A stretch of 64,000 bases of DNA from Devosia sp. (GCF_028290625.1 NZ_JAQGJM010000016.1:1-64000); one strand, 5' to 3'. Numbered from the stretch's first letter, positions 52,796-61,131 are shown. Notes: generated by a model from the sequence alone, not told the origin. Made by a program: numbers and translations.

Positions 52796-53233
52796 ATGCA
52801 TATTGGACGGATAATTTTTGGCGCGGTCCTGTTGTTCTCGTCGTCGGCGATGGCGGCGGACTTTCAGGTGCAGATGCTCAACAAGGGCAGCGACGATGCC
52901 CGGATGGTTTTTGAACCCGCGCTGACCACGATCGCTCCCGGCGACACCGTGACTTTTGTTGCTACGGACAAGGGGCACAATGCCGAGACGATCCCGGGCA
53001 TGCTTCCGGAGGGCGCCGAGCCGTTCAAGGGCGCTTCCGGCAAGGACGTCACGGTGACGTTCACGGTTCCTGGCGCCTATGGCGTCAAGTGCCTGCCGCA
53101 TTTCGGCATGGGCATGGTGGCCATGGTGGTTGTGGGCGACGCGCCGGCCAATCTCGATGCCGTCAAGGCCGTTAAGGTGCCGCCCAAGGCCGCTGAGCGA
53201 TTCGAAGCGATGTACGCGCAGATCGCGCCGTAA
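52796..53233 (+). CDS. Pseudoazurin (periplasmic type 1 copper protein)
   Basis: 145 residues. Signal peptide 1-21 (cleavage AMA|AD). Copper ligands H61 (GHNAET), C99 and H102 ([11 protein letters not shown]) and M107, with spacing exactly as in pseudoazurins. Carries single electrons in the periplasm, usually to copper nitrite reductase or nitrous oxide reductase, but none is in this window. Start at 52796 has GGAGAG upstream; the frame's earlier ATG at 52754 is not needed. Ends at its own terminator. Confidence 0.92.
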   Translation: MHIGRIIFGAVLLFSSSAMAADFQVQMLNKGSDDARMVFEPALTTIAPGDTVTFVATDKGHNAETIPGMLPEGAEPFKGASGKDVTVTFTVPGAYGVKCLPHFGMGMVAMVVVGDAPANLDAVKAVKVPPKAAERFEAMYAQIAP

Positions 53234-53295
53234 ACCGGGCTCTAAGGAGGGGCGCGGGTTCGCCCGGCTGCTCCCGATTTTACCGATGATGCACG

Positions 53296-53325
53296 AGGCC
53301 ACTCTCCGGGGTGGCCTTTTGTTTT
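53296..53325 (+). terminator. Terminator after pseudoazurin gene
   Basis: AGGCCAC, loop TCTCCGGG, GTGGCCTTTTGTTTT. Sixty-three bases past the stop. Confidence 0.7.
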
Positions 53326-53382
53326 GCTTAACCCTGGGCCCAGCTATGCGACGCTCGCATGACAGAGGCGGCACGGGCGCAA

Positions 53383-53410
53383 TTGACTTACTAAGTGTAC
53401 TTATTATATG
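53383..53410 (+). promoter_or_regulatory. MarR-gene promoter with embedded palindrome
   Basis: TTGACT at 53383-53388, a 16-base spacer, TATATG at 53405-53410. Between them TAAGT-GT-ACTTA (53392-53403), an inverted repeat with perfect 5-base arms suited to a MarR dimer. Confidence 0.55.
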
Positions 53411-53417
53411 TGCGCTT

Positions 53418-53918
53418 ATGGATCAACAAACCGACCAAACACTGGACTGCAAACCCTCGATCGGCATCTCCGACGTGGCGCCGATCAGCAAGCTGATTTT
53501 TTCGGTGACCAAGCAGATGCGGCGCGTGTTCGAGCAGCATGCGCGGTTGCAGGACATGACGCTGCCGCAGTGGCGGGCGCTGGGGCAACTGGTGCAATCG
53601 AACGGGCTCTCGCAGGCGGCTTTGGCCACGCTGATCGAGACCGATCCGATGACCACCAGCAAGATATTGCGGCTGCTGGAGACGCGCGGGCTGATCGAGC
53701 GGCTGCCGGACCCGGCAGACAGCCGCGCCAAGATTGTGCGGGCGACGCCGCCGGTCACGGCCATGGTCGAGGCGATGAAGGCGGTTGCGCACGACCTGCA
53801 CGAAACGATGCTTGAAGGCATTTCGGAGGCGGACAAGGAGGTTCTGGTCCGCTCCCTCAATAAGATTTCCGACAATTTGGCTGGTCAAAGCGATCGGCAA
53901 AAGGACGCAGATAAATGA
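53418..53918 (+). CDS. MarR-family transcriptional regulator
   Basis: 166 residues from the ATG at 53418. Winged-helix regulator: DMTLPQWRALGQLVQSNGLSQ then recognition helix TLIETDPMTTSKILRLLETRGLIERLP and wing DPADSRAKIV. Start fits the leader; an open frame reaches to 53079 but overlaps pseudoazurin. It heads the efflux locus (four-base overlap with EmrA) and is likely its repressor. Confidence 0.88.
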   Translation: MDQQTDQTLDCKPSIGISDVAPISKLIFSVTKQMRRVFEQHARLQDMTLPQWRALGQLVQSNGLSQAALATLIETDPMTTSKILRLLETRGLIERLPDPADSRAKIVRATPPVTAMVEAMKAVAHDLHETMLEGISEADKEVLVRSLNKISDNLAGQSDRQKDADK

Positions 53919-55057
53919 ACGCTCCCATGAAGAAGAATGCCGAAGCCGATGCCACGCCCCTGGCTGCCCCGAAGCCCGTGACGGCAGTGCCGCCGGCGGC
54001 GGAAGCGGCTGAGGTAGCGGCGGCGCCCAAGAAGAAGGGCCGGCTGCGCCGCAATCTGCTGATGTTTGGACTGCCGTTGGTGCTGGCGGGCGGCGGAGCG
54101 TATTTTTACCTGAATGGCGGGCGCTTCGTGGACACCGACAATGCCTATGTGCAGCAGGTCAAGGTGTCGCTGTCGGCTGATGTGGCCGGGCGCGTGACCG
54201 AAGTGGACGTAGCGGAGAATCAGGTGGTCGCGGCCGACGATGTGCTGTTCAAGATCGATCCCGAACCCTATCGCATCGCCATGGACCAGGCCGAAGCCGC
54301 GCTGGCATCGGCGCGCGTCAATGTCGAACAGCTTCGCGTTGGCTATGGCACGGCCCAGGCCAAGCTGACGGCGGCGCAGCAGACGCTGGACCTGCGGCAG
54401 AGCGAATTCGATCGGCAGCAAGCTTCGGTGACGCAGGGCGTGTCGGCAACGGCGAGCCTGGATGCGGTGAAGCTGTCGCTGCAGGACGCCAAATCCGACG
54501 TCGCGCTGGCGCAGCAGGACTTGGCAAGCACGGTCGCGGCCCTGGCCGGCAACCCGAATATCGAGACGGACATGCATCCGGCAGTGCGCACCGCCATCGC
54601 CGCCCGCGAGAGCGCGGCGCGCGACCTGGCCAAGACCACGGTCGTGGCTCCGGCGGCAGGCGTGATCAGCCAGATGGCCAGCCTCAATGTGGGGCAGTTC
54701 GTGTCCACGGGCACGACGATCGCCAGCCTGATCAAATCGACCGACACTTGGGTCGAGGCCAATTTCAAGGAAACCCAGTTGGATGGCCTGAAGCAGGGTC
54801 TGCCGGTTGAAGTGACTGTGGATGCCTATCCGGGGCTGAGCCTGCATGGCTCGGTGGACAGCATAGGCGCGGCGACGGGGTCGCAGTTCGCGCTGATCCC
54901 GGCGCAGAATGCCACAGGCAACTGGGTGAAGGTGACCCAGCGCATCACGGTGCGCGTCAAGCTGGATGATCAGAACGACGCCGAACTTCTGCGCGCCGGC
55001 ATGAGTGCCGTCGTCGCGGTCGATACGGGTAAGACCGTGTTGGACAAGCTGCTCTAG
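53915..55057 (+). CDS. HlyD/EmrA-type membrane-fusion protein
   Basis: 380 residues. Periplasmic adaptor of a tripartite drug pump. A cytoplasmic Ala/Pro/Lys-rich head 1-44, membrane helix 45-66, then the barrel-sandwich half FVDTDNAYVQQVKVSLSADVAGRV, a long alpha-hairpin (~110-195) and the second half APAAGVISQMASLNVGQFV. Together with the MFS gene after it, forms an EmrAB-like exporter. Confidence 0.9.
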   Translation: MNAPMKKNAEADATPLAAPKPVTAVPPAAEAAEVAAAPKKKGRLRRNLLMFGLPLVLAGGGAYFYLNGGRFVDTDNAYVQQVKVSLSADVAGRVTEVDVAENQVVAADDVLFKIDPEPYRIAMDQAEAALASARVNVEQLRVGYGTAQAKLTAAQQTLDLRQSEFDRQQASVTQGVSATASLDAVKLSLQDAKSDVALAQQDLASTVAALAGNPNIETDMHPAVRTAIAARESAARDLAKTTVVAPAAGVISQMASLNVGQFVSTGTTIASLIKSTDTWVEANFKETQLDGLKQGLPVEVTVDAYPGLSLHGSVDSIGAATGSQFALIPAQNATGNWVKVTQRITVRVKLDDQNDAELLRAGMSAVVAVDTGKTVLDKLL

Positions 55058-55087
55058 CCTCAGAACGCTTTAATTTCGGATGACCGC

Positions 55088-55117
55088 GCCGGCCCAATCT
55101 GGGCCGGCTTTGATTTT
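55088..55117 (+). terminator. Terminator-like hairpin between emrA and emrB
   Basis: GCCGGCCC (55088-55095), loop AATCT, GGGCCGGC (55101-55108), then TTTGATTTT. It lies in the 97-base gap, 31 bases after the EmrA-like stop, so it could cut expression of the permease gene. Confidence 0.6.
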
Positions 55118-55154
55118 GCACGTGCTCTGACAACAGAGCGGAAAGCCGCATAAA

Positions 55155-56696
55155 ATGGCTCAACAAACGCCCGACTCGCTGCCGACGGTGGTGGTGAAGA
55201 ACAAGGGCTTGCTGACTGCCGCAATCATGGTTGCGGTCATCATGCAGGTCCTCGACACCACGATCGCCAATGTGGCGCTGCCGCATATGCGCGCGAGCCT
55301 GGGTGCGTCGCAGGACGAGATCAACTGGGTGCTGACGTCCTATATCGTGGCCGCGGCCATCGCCACGCCGCTGACGGGCTGGGTTGCCGACCGCCTTGGC
55401 AGGCGCAACCTGCTGCTGATCGCCATTGTGGGCTTCACTGGCGCCTCGCTGCTGTGCGGCGTCGCCAGCAATCTGGTGCAGATGGTGATGTTCAGGGTGG
55501 TCCAGGGCGTCTGTGGCGCGTTCCTGGTGCCACTGGCCCAGGCGACGATGATGGATATCAATCCGCGCGAAAAGCTGGGGCAGGCGATGGCGCTGTTTGG
55601 TGCAGGCATCATGTTCGGGCCGATCATCGGGCCGACGCTGGGTGGCTGGCTGACCGAGACGTTCAATTGGCGCGCGGTGTTTCTCGTCAACCTGCCGGTC
55701 GGCGCGCTGGCCTTCTTCATGCTGTTCACGCTGATGCCCAATACCGTGATCAAGATCCGGCGCTTCGATTTCTTCGGGTTCGGCATGCTGGCGCTGGCGG
55801 TGGCATCGACGCAGATGCTGCTCGACCGTGGGCAGGGCGCGGACTGGTTCAACTCGATCGAGATCTGGACCTATCTGCTGTTGGCCATCTCGGGGCTGTG
55901 GGTGTTCGTTACCCACTGCATGACGGCCGAAAATCCCTTTATCGACCTGGCGATGTTCAAGGACCGCAACCTGGTCATGGGCCTGGTCCTGATCTTTGCC
56001 ACGGGTATCACGCTGTTTTCGGGCCTCGCGCTATTGCCGCCCATGCTCCAGAACCTGATGGGTTTCCCGGTCATCGAAACCGGCATCCTGATGGGGCCGC
56101 GCGGCATTGGCACCATGGTGTCGATGATCGTGGTGGGCCGGCTGGTGGCCAAGGTCGATCCGCGCATCCTGATCATCGGTGGTACGTTGCTGATGGGGTA
56201 TTCGCTCTACATGATGACCCAGTTCGACATCGTCATGGGCAGCGGGCCGATCCTCATATCGGGCCTGATCCAGGGCGTGGGGATGGGCTTCGTGTTCGTG
56301 CCACTGAACTCGCTGGCATTCGCCACGATCGGAGCCAAGTACCGCGTCGATGCCACGGCGATGTTCAGCCTGGTGCGCAATGTGGGGCAGGGCGTCGGCA
56401 TCTCGATCGTCACGACCGTGTTGGCGCAGATGCAGATGGTGAACTACAGCGAGCTGACGGCGCGGCTGACGCTGGACTCGGCGCCGCTACGCGACTTTGC
56501 GGCGGCCCACGGTGGCTTCGGCAATGTCGTCGGCACGCTCAATGGCATGATCAGCCAGCAGGCCGCGATGCTGGGCTTCCTCGACGATTTCAAGCTAATG
56601 ATGATCGTGACGCTGGTGTCGATGCCGATCGTGTTCCTGTTACGACCGGCCAAGGGTCCGGTGAAGGTCGATCCGGCCCACGCGATGGCCGACTAG
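55155..56696 (+). CDS. DHA2-family MFS drug exporter (EmrB-like)
   Basis: 513 residues, 14 membrane helices, the DHA2 size. Near the N-terminus MQVLDTTIANVALPHM is the DHA2 motif (helix 1), WVLTSYIVAAAIATPLTGWVADRLGRR is motif A, and QGVCGAFLVPLAQA motif C. Works with the EmrA-like adaptor to export hydrophobic compounds. MarR-regulated by context. Confidence 0.9.
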   Translation: MAQQTPDSLPTVVVKNKGLLTAAIMVAVIMQVLDTTIANVALPHMRASLGASQDEINWVLTSYIVAAAIATPLTGWVADRLGRRNLLLIAIVGFTGASLLCGVASNLVQMVMFRVVQGVCGAFLVPLAQATMMDINPREKLGQAMALFGAGIMFGPIIGPTLGGWLTETFNWRAVFLVNLPVGALAFFMLFTLMPNTVIKIRRFDFFGFGMLALAVASTQMLLDRGQGADWFNSIEIWTYLLLAISGLWVFVTHCMTAENPFIDLAMFKDRNLVMGLVLIFATGITLFSGLALLPPMLQNLMGFPVIETGILMGPRGIGTMVSMIVVGRLVAKVDPRILIIGGTLLMGYSLYMMTQFDIVMGSGPILISGLIQGVGMGFVFVPLNSLAFATIGAKYRVDATAMFSLVRNVGQGVGISIVTTVLAQMQMVNYSELTARLTLDSAPLRDFAAAHGGFGNVVGTLNGMISQQAAMLGFLDDFKLMMIVTLVSMPIVFLLRPAKGPVKVDPAHAMAD

Positions 56697-56702
56697 GCAA
56701 AG

Positions 56703-56736
56703 AAAAAGGCCGCCCCTAGGGGCGGCCTTTTGTTTG
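56703..56736. terminator. Two-way terminator between emrB and the lipoprotein gene
   Basis: AAAAAGGCCGCCCC, loop TA, GGGGCGGCCTTTTGTTT: a symmetrical hairpin with A-run and T-run, serving both convergent genes. Confidence 0.8.
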
Positions 56737-56738
56737 GA

Positions 56739-56978
56739 TCACGGGGCGGCTGGAGCCGCAGGCGCCATCGTATCGGCAGGAGCCGGAGTGGTGGTAGCCG
56801 GTGCCGGCGTGGTCGCCGGGGCTGGCGTAGCCGGCTCTGGGGTCGCGGGCGCCGGCGTGGCGGCAGGCGCCGTGGTCTCGGCTGCCGGCGGCGTCGAATT
56901 GGCCGGAGCGTCGCCGCCACAAGCGGCCAGGGTCAGGGCAAGCGCGAAGGCAGCCGGAACGAGCAGGAATTTGGACAT
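56739..56978 (-). CDS. Small Ala/Pro/Thr-rich lipoprotein
   Basis: 79 residues. Signal peptide with lipobox LAAC, lipidated cysteine C20, then GGDAPAN and a ~50-residue tail made almost only of Ala, Pro and Thr (repeats like PATPAPATPEPATP). Disordered; perhaps a spacer or wall-contact lipoprotein. No family. Composition makes the opposite strand look coding too, but the lipobox on this strand decides it. Confidence 0.65.
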   Translation of the reverse strand: MSKFLLVPAAFALALTLAACGGDAPANSTPPAAETTAPAATPAPATPEPATPAPATTPAPATTTPAPADTMAPAAPAAP

Positions 56979-57219
56979 TAGTCACCTTATGATTTGCTTT
57001 TGAATTTGTGTTCAAGCGCACGTGAACGTCGTGGCCTAATAAGGCAAAGATGCGACCATAATGGCCTCAAGCGCTGAATCGTTGCATATCCGGGCAGGAA
57101 TGTTCGGAGTCGTCGCGCGCTGAGGGCAATAATCGCCGGACGATTGATGAGAGGAAACCGCAGGGCGTTTTGCCGATTCTTGGCGGTTGCAGCCAAGTGC
57201 GTGCGGTTTACCTCGATGT

Positions 57220-57588
57220 TCAGTCCGGCACGGACGTGACGAGGGGGCGTTGCTGGGCCAGCGTTTTGGACGCCTTGGAGCGCCATGCGTCTTCCAGACG
57301 CAACGATAGTTCCTCGTCGGCGATGACATCGAGACGGATCAGCACGGCGGGCCAGCCGATATAGTGGTCGGTTTCGAAATAGATGTCCGGGGAAATTTCC
57401 ATCAGAAGGGTCTTCTGTTCTGCGGGGCAGAGCAGCACCAGCGTCTGCGCGTCCTTGAGGCGGCAGAACGACTTGCTGCCGACCTTGAGCGCGGGGGTGC
57501 CATAGCTGGTGGAGCGGGCGAGGCCAGGCAGGCCGCGGGCTTGGGCCAAGGCGAGGATGCGGGCGAAGGCGGCGTCGAGATCGGTCAT
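57220..57588 (-). CDS. MmcQ/YjbR-family protein
   Basis: 122 residues, PF04237. Small alpha/beta protein with a double-wing-type fold: TSYGTPALKVGSKSFCRLKDAQTLVLLCP near 27-55 and PAVLIRLDVIADEELSLRLEDAWR near 80. Called DNA-binding by fold; the role is unknown. The 241 bases between it and the lipoprotein gene hold a short inverted repeat (AAACCGCA 57155, TGCGGTTT 57202) and no gene I can support. Confidence 0.8.
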   Translation of the reverse strand: MTDLDAAFARILALAQARGLPGLARSTSYGTPALKVGSKSFCRLKDAQTLVLLCPAEQKTLLMEISPDIYFETDHYIGWPAVLIRLDVIADEELSLRLEDAWRSKASKTLAQQRPLVTSVPD

Positions 57589-57759
57589 GCGATCAACTCC
57601 TTCTGCTGCAAATACAATGCGCCAGCCAGGCCTTCAGATGCGACACGTAAAAAATGATCGCTGCCGGGCGGAAACGCGCCGCCATAGTCTGGCGCATCAC
57701 GATTGCATTGGCTATGGCTTGGAATGCCCCTGAAACCTGCGACACGCAAAGGGCTCCCA

Positions 57760-59175
57760 ATGAGCACAGAGCAAGACACTGCACCCGGAACCGAGACCGG
57801 GACCGATGCCAATATGCTTCGCGACAGTGAAGACCGCATCAGTGCGACCTGGCTATGGAATTTACGCGAGAAGCTGGCCGAGGGCGAGGTCGAGGCCGTC
57901 GTCGAGCTGATGGAGCCGCTGCACGCGGCCGATACCGGCGACGTGCTGGAATCGCTGGATCACGACGAGCGGCTGGCGCTAGTGCTGACGCTGGGCGACC
58001 GCTTCGACTATTCGGCGCTGACCGAAATCGACGAAAGCGTGCGCGTCGAGCTGATGGAGGCATTGCCCAATGCCGACATCGCGCGCGGCGTGTCGGGCCT
58101 CGACAATGACGACGCGGTGTTCATTCTCGAGGATCTCGAGACCGAGGACCGCGAAGAAGTCCTGTCCAAGCTGCCAACGTTCGAGCGGCTCAGCCTCAAG
58201 CGCAGCCTGGACTTTCCCGAGGAATCCGCCGGGCGGCGGATGCAGACAGATTTCATCGCAATTCCGCCATTCTGGACGGTTGGGCAGACCATCGACTACC
58301 TGCGCAGCGAGCAGGAACTGCCGGACGAATTCTACCAGATCTACGTGGTGGATGCGGGCTACCAGGTGCAGGGCACCATTCCGCTGGACAAGTTCCTGCG
58401 CTCCAATCGCGAGACGCGGATCGAGGACATCATGAACACCCAGGTGATCCTGGTGGATGCCAGCGAAGACCAGGAAGAAGCCGCGCGCGATTTCGAGCGC
58501 TACGATCTGGTCGAAGTGGGCGTGGTGGACGAGAGCCGGCGGCTGGTCGGCGTGCTGACCATCGACGACATGGTCGACGTCATCCATGAAGAAGCCGACG
58601 AGGACATGAAGCTGCTCGGCGGCGTCGGCGACGAAGATACGTCCGACAACACACTCGACACGGTGCGCAGCCGCTCGCCCTGGCTTGTGGTGAACCTGAT
58701 CACAGCCGTGCTGACCTCGCTGCTGATCGGATTGTTCAATGCCACGCTGGAGCAGATGGTGGCTCTGGCCGTGCTGATGCCGATCGTCGCCTCGATGGGT
58801 GGCAATGCCGGCACGCAAACCATGACCGTGACCGTGCGGGCATTGGCGATGCGCGAACTGGATGGGCGCAGGCTACGCCGGTTGATCACGCGCGAAATGA
58901 TTGTCGGGGTGGTCAACGGGGTGATCTTCGCCATCCTGATCGGACTAGTTACGGCAATCCGCTTCGGCAACGTGCAATTGGGCATCGTCATCGCGCTGGC
59001 TATGGTGATCAACATGATCGTGGCCGGCACCGCGGGAATTTTGATCCCGGTGGCGCTGGACAAGGCCAAGGCCGATCCGGCGGTGTCGTCCTCGGTATTT
59101 GTGACCACGATCACCGATATGGTCGGGTTTTTCGCGTTTTTGGGGATTGCCGGGCTGTGGTTCGGCCTGTTTTGA
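57760..59175 (+). CDS. mgtE: Magnesium transporter MgtE
   Basis: 471 residues. Inner-membrane magnesium channel. N-terminal helical superhelix (~20-150), two CBS domains (~155-275, e.g. LPDEFYQIYVVDAGYQ) and five C-terminal membrane helices with PIVASMGGNAGTQTMTVTVRAL, the ion-path signature. The ATG at 57760 has AAAGGG upstream; a TTG at 57703 would add 19 residues. Confidence 0.93.
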   Translation: MSTEQDTAPGTETGTDANMLRDSEDRISATWLWNLREKLAEGEVEAVVELMEPLHAADTGDVLESLDHDERLALVLTLGDRFDYSALTEIDESVRVELMEALPNADIARGVSGLDNDDAVFILEDLETEDREEVLSKLPTFERLSLKRSLDFPEESAGRRMQTDFIAIPPFWTVGQTIDYLRSEQELPDEFYQIYVVDAGYQVQGTIPLDKFLRSNRETRIEDIMNTQVILVDASEDQEEAARDFERYDLVEVGVVDESRRLVGVLTIDDMVDVIHEEADEDMKLLGGVGDEDTSDNTLDTVRSRSPWLVVNLITAVLTSLLIGLFNATLEQMVALAVLMPIVASMGGNAGTQTMTVTVRALAMRELDGRRLRRLITREMIVGVVNGVIFAILIGLVTAIRFGNVQLGIVIALAMVINMIVAGTAGILIPVALDKAKADPAVSSSVFVTTITDMVGFFAFLGIAGLWFGLF

Positions 59176-59446
59176 GCCCCTGGTGATTCTGCAAGGCTGT
59201 GGATAAGTGGCAAAACCAAGGCATTTTTTGGCCGTGATTTGTTCGTCCGCGCGGCGTCCAACCGTCACTAAACCTTTACAGTTCGTGGTTTCGGACGGTT
59301 AACGAAATTCACAGCAACACTGTGGAGTGTGGCAACTCTGCCGCTTGCCAAGAGTTTATGTCGCAGTTAACGCTTTATGACCGGGTGCTGCGCGCGGGTT
59401 ACACCACTAGCAGTTCGCGGGGGATGAGGCTGACAAGGAGCGGCAT
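59176..59446. other. 271-base gap before the small membrane protein
   Basis: No supported long gene. TTAACG occurs at 59299 and TTAACG again near 59357, half-sites of the CtrA kind without a second half at the right distance. A short inverted repeat GGCAA...TTGCC lies near 59330-59352. Confidence 0.35.
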
Positions 59447-59548
59447 ATGCGAAGTCAACCAAAGGCCAATATCTGGCGGGCTGCAACCTGGACACTGGTT
59501 TGCCTGCTTTCAATGGGACTGGTTTTTTCCGTCGTCGCCGGGGTTTAA
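59447..59548 (+). CDS. 33-residue single-helix membrane microprotein
   Basis: Not in the usual length range, but well supported: AAGGAG at 59435-59440 lies six bases before ATG 59447. The peptide starts MRSQPKANIWRAATW (basic) and continues into a hydrophobic helix LVCLLSMGLVFSVVAGV (stop TAA 59546-59548). A basic N-terminus followed by one helix suggests an inner-membrane protein. A hairpin terminator follows. Function unknown; no family known to me. Confidence 0.6.
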   Translation: MRSQPKANIWRAATWTLVCLLSMGLVFSVVAGV

Positions 59549-59577
59549 ATACCCCACCTACAGCGAAAAAATTTGGA

Positions 59578-59606
59578 AGGGCGCCCCGCCACAGGGCGCC
59601 CTTCCT
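59578..59606 (+). terminator. Hairpin after the microprotein gene
   Basis: AAGGGCGCCC, loop CGCCACA, GGGCGCCCTT then CC. Stem of ten pairs, short T-run, 30 bases past the stop; also close before the GST gene (59627). Confidence 0.5.
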
Positions 59607-59626
59607 GCATAATAACCGAGGTTTTC

Positions 59627-60304
59627 ATGAAGCTGCTGATCGGCAACCGTAACTATTCCACCTGGTCGCTACGGCCGTGGCTGGTGCTGGCGCATTTCGG
59701 TATTCCGTTCGAGGACGAAGTGCTGATGCTGTCGGGCGAGGGGTGGCGCGAGACGCTGGCTGCGCGATCGCCAACCGGCAAGGTGCCGGTGCTGATTGAT
59801 GGCGAGCTGGTGGTGCCCGAAACCATCGCCATCATCGAATACCTGGCCGACCGGTTTCCCGACAAGGCGATCTGGCCCGCCGATATCCAGCAGCGTGCCA
59901 TGGCGCGGGCAGTGAGCGCCGAAATGCATTCCAGCTTCATGGGCCTGCGCAGCCATGCGCCGATGAACCTGCGGGCCTCGCATGTGGGCAAGGTTTCGCC
60001 CGAGTCGGTGGCACGGGACATGCACCGGCTGGAAACGCTGTGGGGCGACTTGCTGGCCAAGTCGGGCGGCCCGTTCCTGTTCGGCGAGTTCACGGCGGCG
60101 GACGCAATGTTTGCGCCGGTGGCGACGCGAATCCGCACCTATGGGCTGGCGGTGTCGGATGTGGCCACGTCCTACGTGGAGGCGATTTACAGCCTGCCGG
60201 CATTCCAGCAATGGCTGGGGCTGGCGCTGCATGAGCCGTGGATCGTCGATGACGACGAGATCGACGTGATCCAGGGCCGAGTGGCACGGGGCGTGCTGGC
60301 ATGA
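59627..60304 (+). CDS. Glutathione S-transferase family protein
   Basis: 225 residues from the ATG at 59627. N-terminal thioredoxin fold with NYSTWSLRPW, then GKVPVLIDGELVVPETIAIIEYLAD (cis-proline and ES/ET glutathione contact), and a helical C-terminal half with FGEFTAADAMFAPV. Substrate unknown. Overlaps the DUF1489 gene by four bases. Confidence 0.85.
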   Translation: MKLLIGNRNYSTWSLRPWLVLAHFGIPFEDEVLMLSGEGWRETLAARSPTGKVPVLIDGELVVPETIAIIEYLADRFPDKAIWPADIQQRAMARAVSAEMHSSFMGLRSHAPMNLRASHVGKVSPESVARDMHRLETLWGDLLAKSGGPFLFGEFTAADAMFAPVATRIRTYGLAVSDVATSYVEAIYSLPAFQQWLGLALHEPWIVDDDEIDVIQGRVARGVLA

Positions 60305-60726
60305 TCCATATGGTGAAACTGTGCGTTGGCGTGTCCAGCGTCGAGGAGCTGGAGAGCTATCACAACGAGAGGGCGCATTGGTGGGACGCCGACTACGGCG
60401 AGGATGTGCATGTGCATCGCACGCGCATGATGCCCAAGCGCGCCGCCGAGATGGAGGGCAAGGCCTCGATCTATTGGGTGATCGCCGGGGTGATCGGGGT
60501 GCGGCAGCCGATTTTGCGGCTGGCGCAGTTCACCGATGCCGAGGGCAAGAACTATTGCGACATCATCATGAGCCCCGACATGGTGCGGACGGTGCCGTAT
60601 CCGAAGCGGCCGTTCCAGGGCTGGCGCTACCTGCCGCCCGCCGATGCGCCGCCGGACCTGGCGGCGAATGGCAATGAAGGGGCGGAAGAGATCGCGCGGG
60701 ATCTGGCGCGGTTGGGGTTGATTTAG
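60301..60726 (+). CDS. DUF1489 family protein
   Basis: 141 residues. Matches the alphaproteobacterial DUF1489 family: MVKLCVGVSSVEEL near the start, HRTRMMPKRAAEMEGKASIYWVI near 40-62, and RPFQGWRYLPPADAPPDL near 100. Function unknown. Translationally coupled to the GST gene. Confidence 0.85.
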   Translation: MIHMVKLCVGVSSVEELESYHNERAHWWDADYGEDVHVHRTRMMPKRAAEMEGKASIYWVIAGVIGVRQPILRLAQFTDAEGKNYCDIIMSPDMVRTVPYPKRPFQGWRYLPPADAPPDLAANGNEGAEEIARDLARLGLI

Positions 60727-60782
60727 AGGGGGACCCCACCTCTCCGGTGCTTTCCTCCTCGCCAATCCATCACTGTGCTTCC

Positions 60783-60851
60783 CGCGAGCTTCACCCGCGG
60801 GCCTCTCGCCGCTTGTGCCGGGCTGAGAGTGGCCCGCGGGTCAAGCCCGCG
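60783..60851. repeat. Inverted repeat after the DUF1489 gene
   Basis: CGCGAGCTTCACCCGCGGGC then CTCTC (60783-60807) pairs with 60825-60851 (GAGAGTGGCCCGCGGGTCAA then GCCCGCG) with one or two mismatches and a bulge. A REP-like palindrome. Confidence 0.65.
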
Positions 60852-60914
60852 AGAAGGGCGGTGGGTGGGGGCACAGCGAGCACCCGAGAGCATCAGCGCA
60901 TTGGTGAGATCAGC

Positions 60915-61007
60915 CTACGCCGCCAAAATCTGGGCGGCGCAGAAGATGAGTGACAGAACCAGTGCCAGCGCGAAGGCCAGACGCCGGAGCCGAGTGCGGC
61001 TAGCCAT
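60915..61007 (-). CDS. 30-residue microprotein B, single-helix
   Basis: ATG 61007, stop TAG 60915-60917. Sequence: MASRTRLRRL, then AFALALVLSLIFCAAQILAA: a basic N-terminus and one membrane helix. Its ATG lies inside the last codons of microprotein A (sequence ATGGCTAG), so it could be translated by stop-start reinitiation. Function unknown. Confidence 0.5.
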   Translation of the reverse strand: MASRTRLRRLAFALALVLSLIFCAAQILAA

Positions 61008-61131
61008 CGAGGCCACGGCGCGGGCGCTGGCGGCGGACGCGGGACGAGGGCACCTGGTAGTCGTCGGTGCTGGTCAGGAATTTGATGACGACGGGGAACC
61101 AGCGGGTGATGGCGGAGAGGGCCTTGGACAT
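61000..61131 (-). CDS. 43-residue microprotein A, basic C-terminus
   Basis: ATG 61131 with AGGA eight bases upstream; an ATG at 61140 in the same frame would add three residues (MRK). Starts MSKALSAITRWFPVVIKFLT (amphipathic or membrane-associated), then STDDYQVPSSRVRRQRPRRG, a basic tail. Divergent from the AraC gene. No family known to me. Confidence 0.5.
   Translation of the reverse strand: MSKALSAITRWFPVVIKFLTSTDDYQVPSSRVRRQRPRRGLDG

Noticed and set aside
56734..57003. Gly/Ala-rich plus-strand frame opposite the lipoprotein gene
   Set aside because: Mirror of the APT repeat; lacks ribosome binding site and overlaps the terminator.
59299..59362. TTAACG half-sites as a CtrA box
   Set aside because: Second TTAA is not at the required seven-base spacing.
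59322..59612. 96-codon plus-strand frame
   Set aside because: Runs through the microprotein gene in another frame and its terminator; no ribosome binding site.
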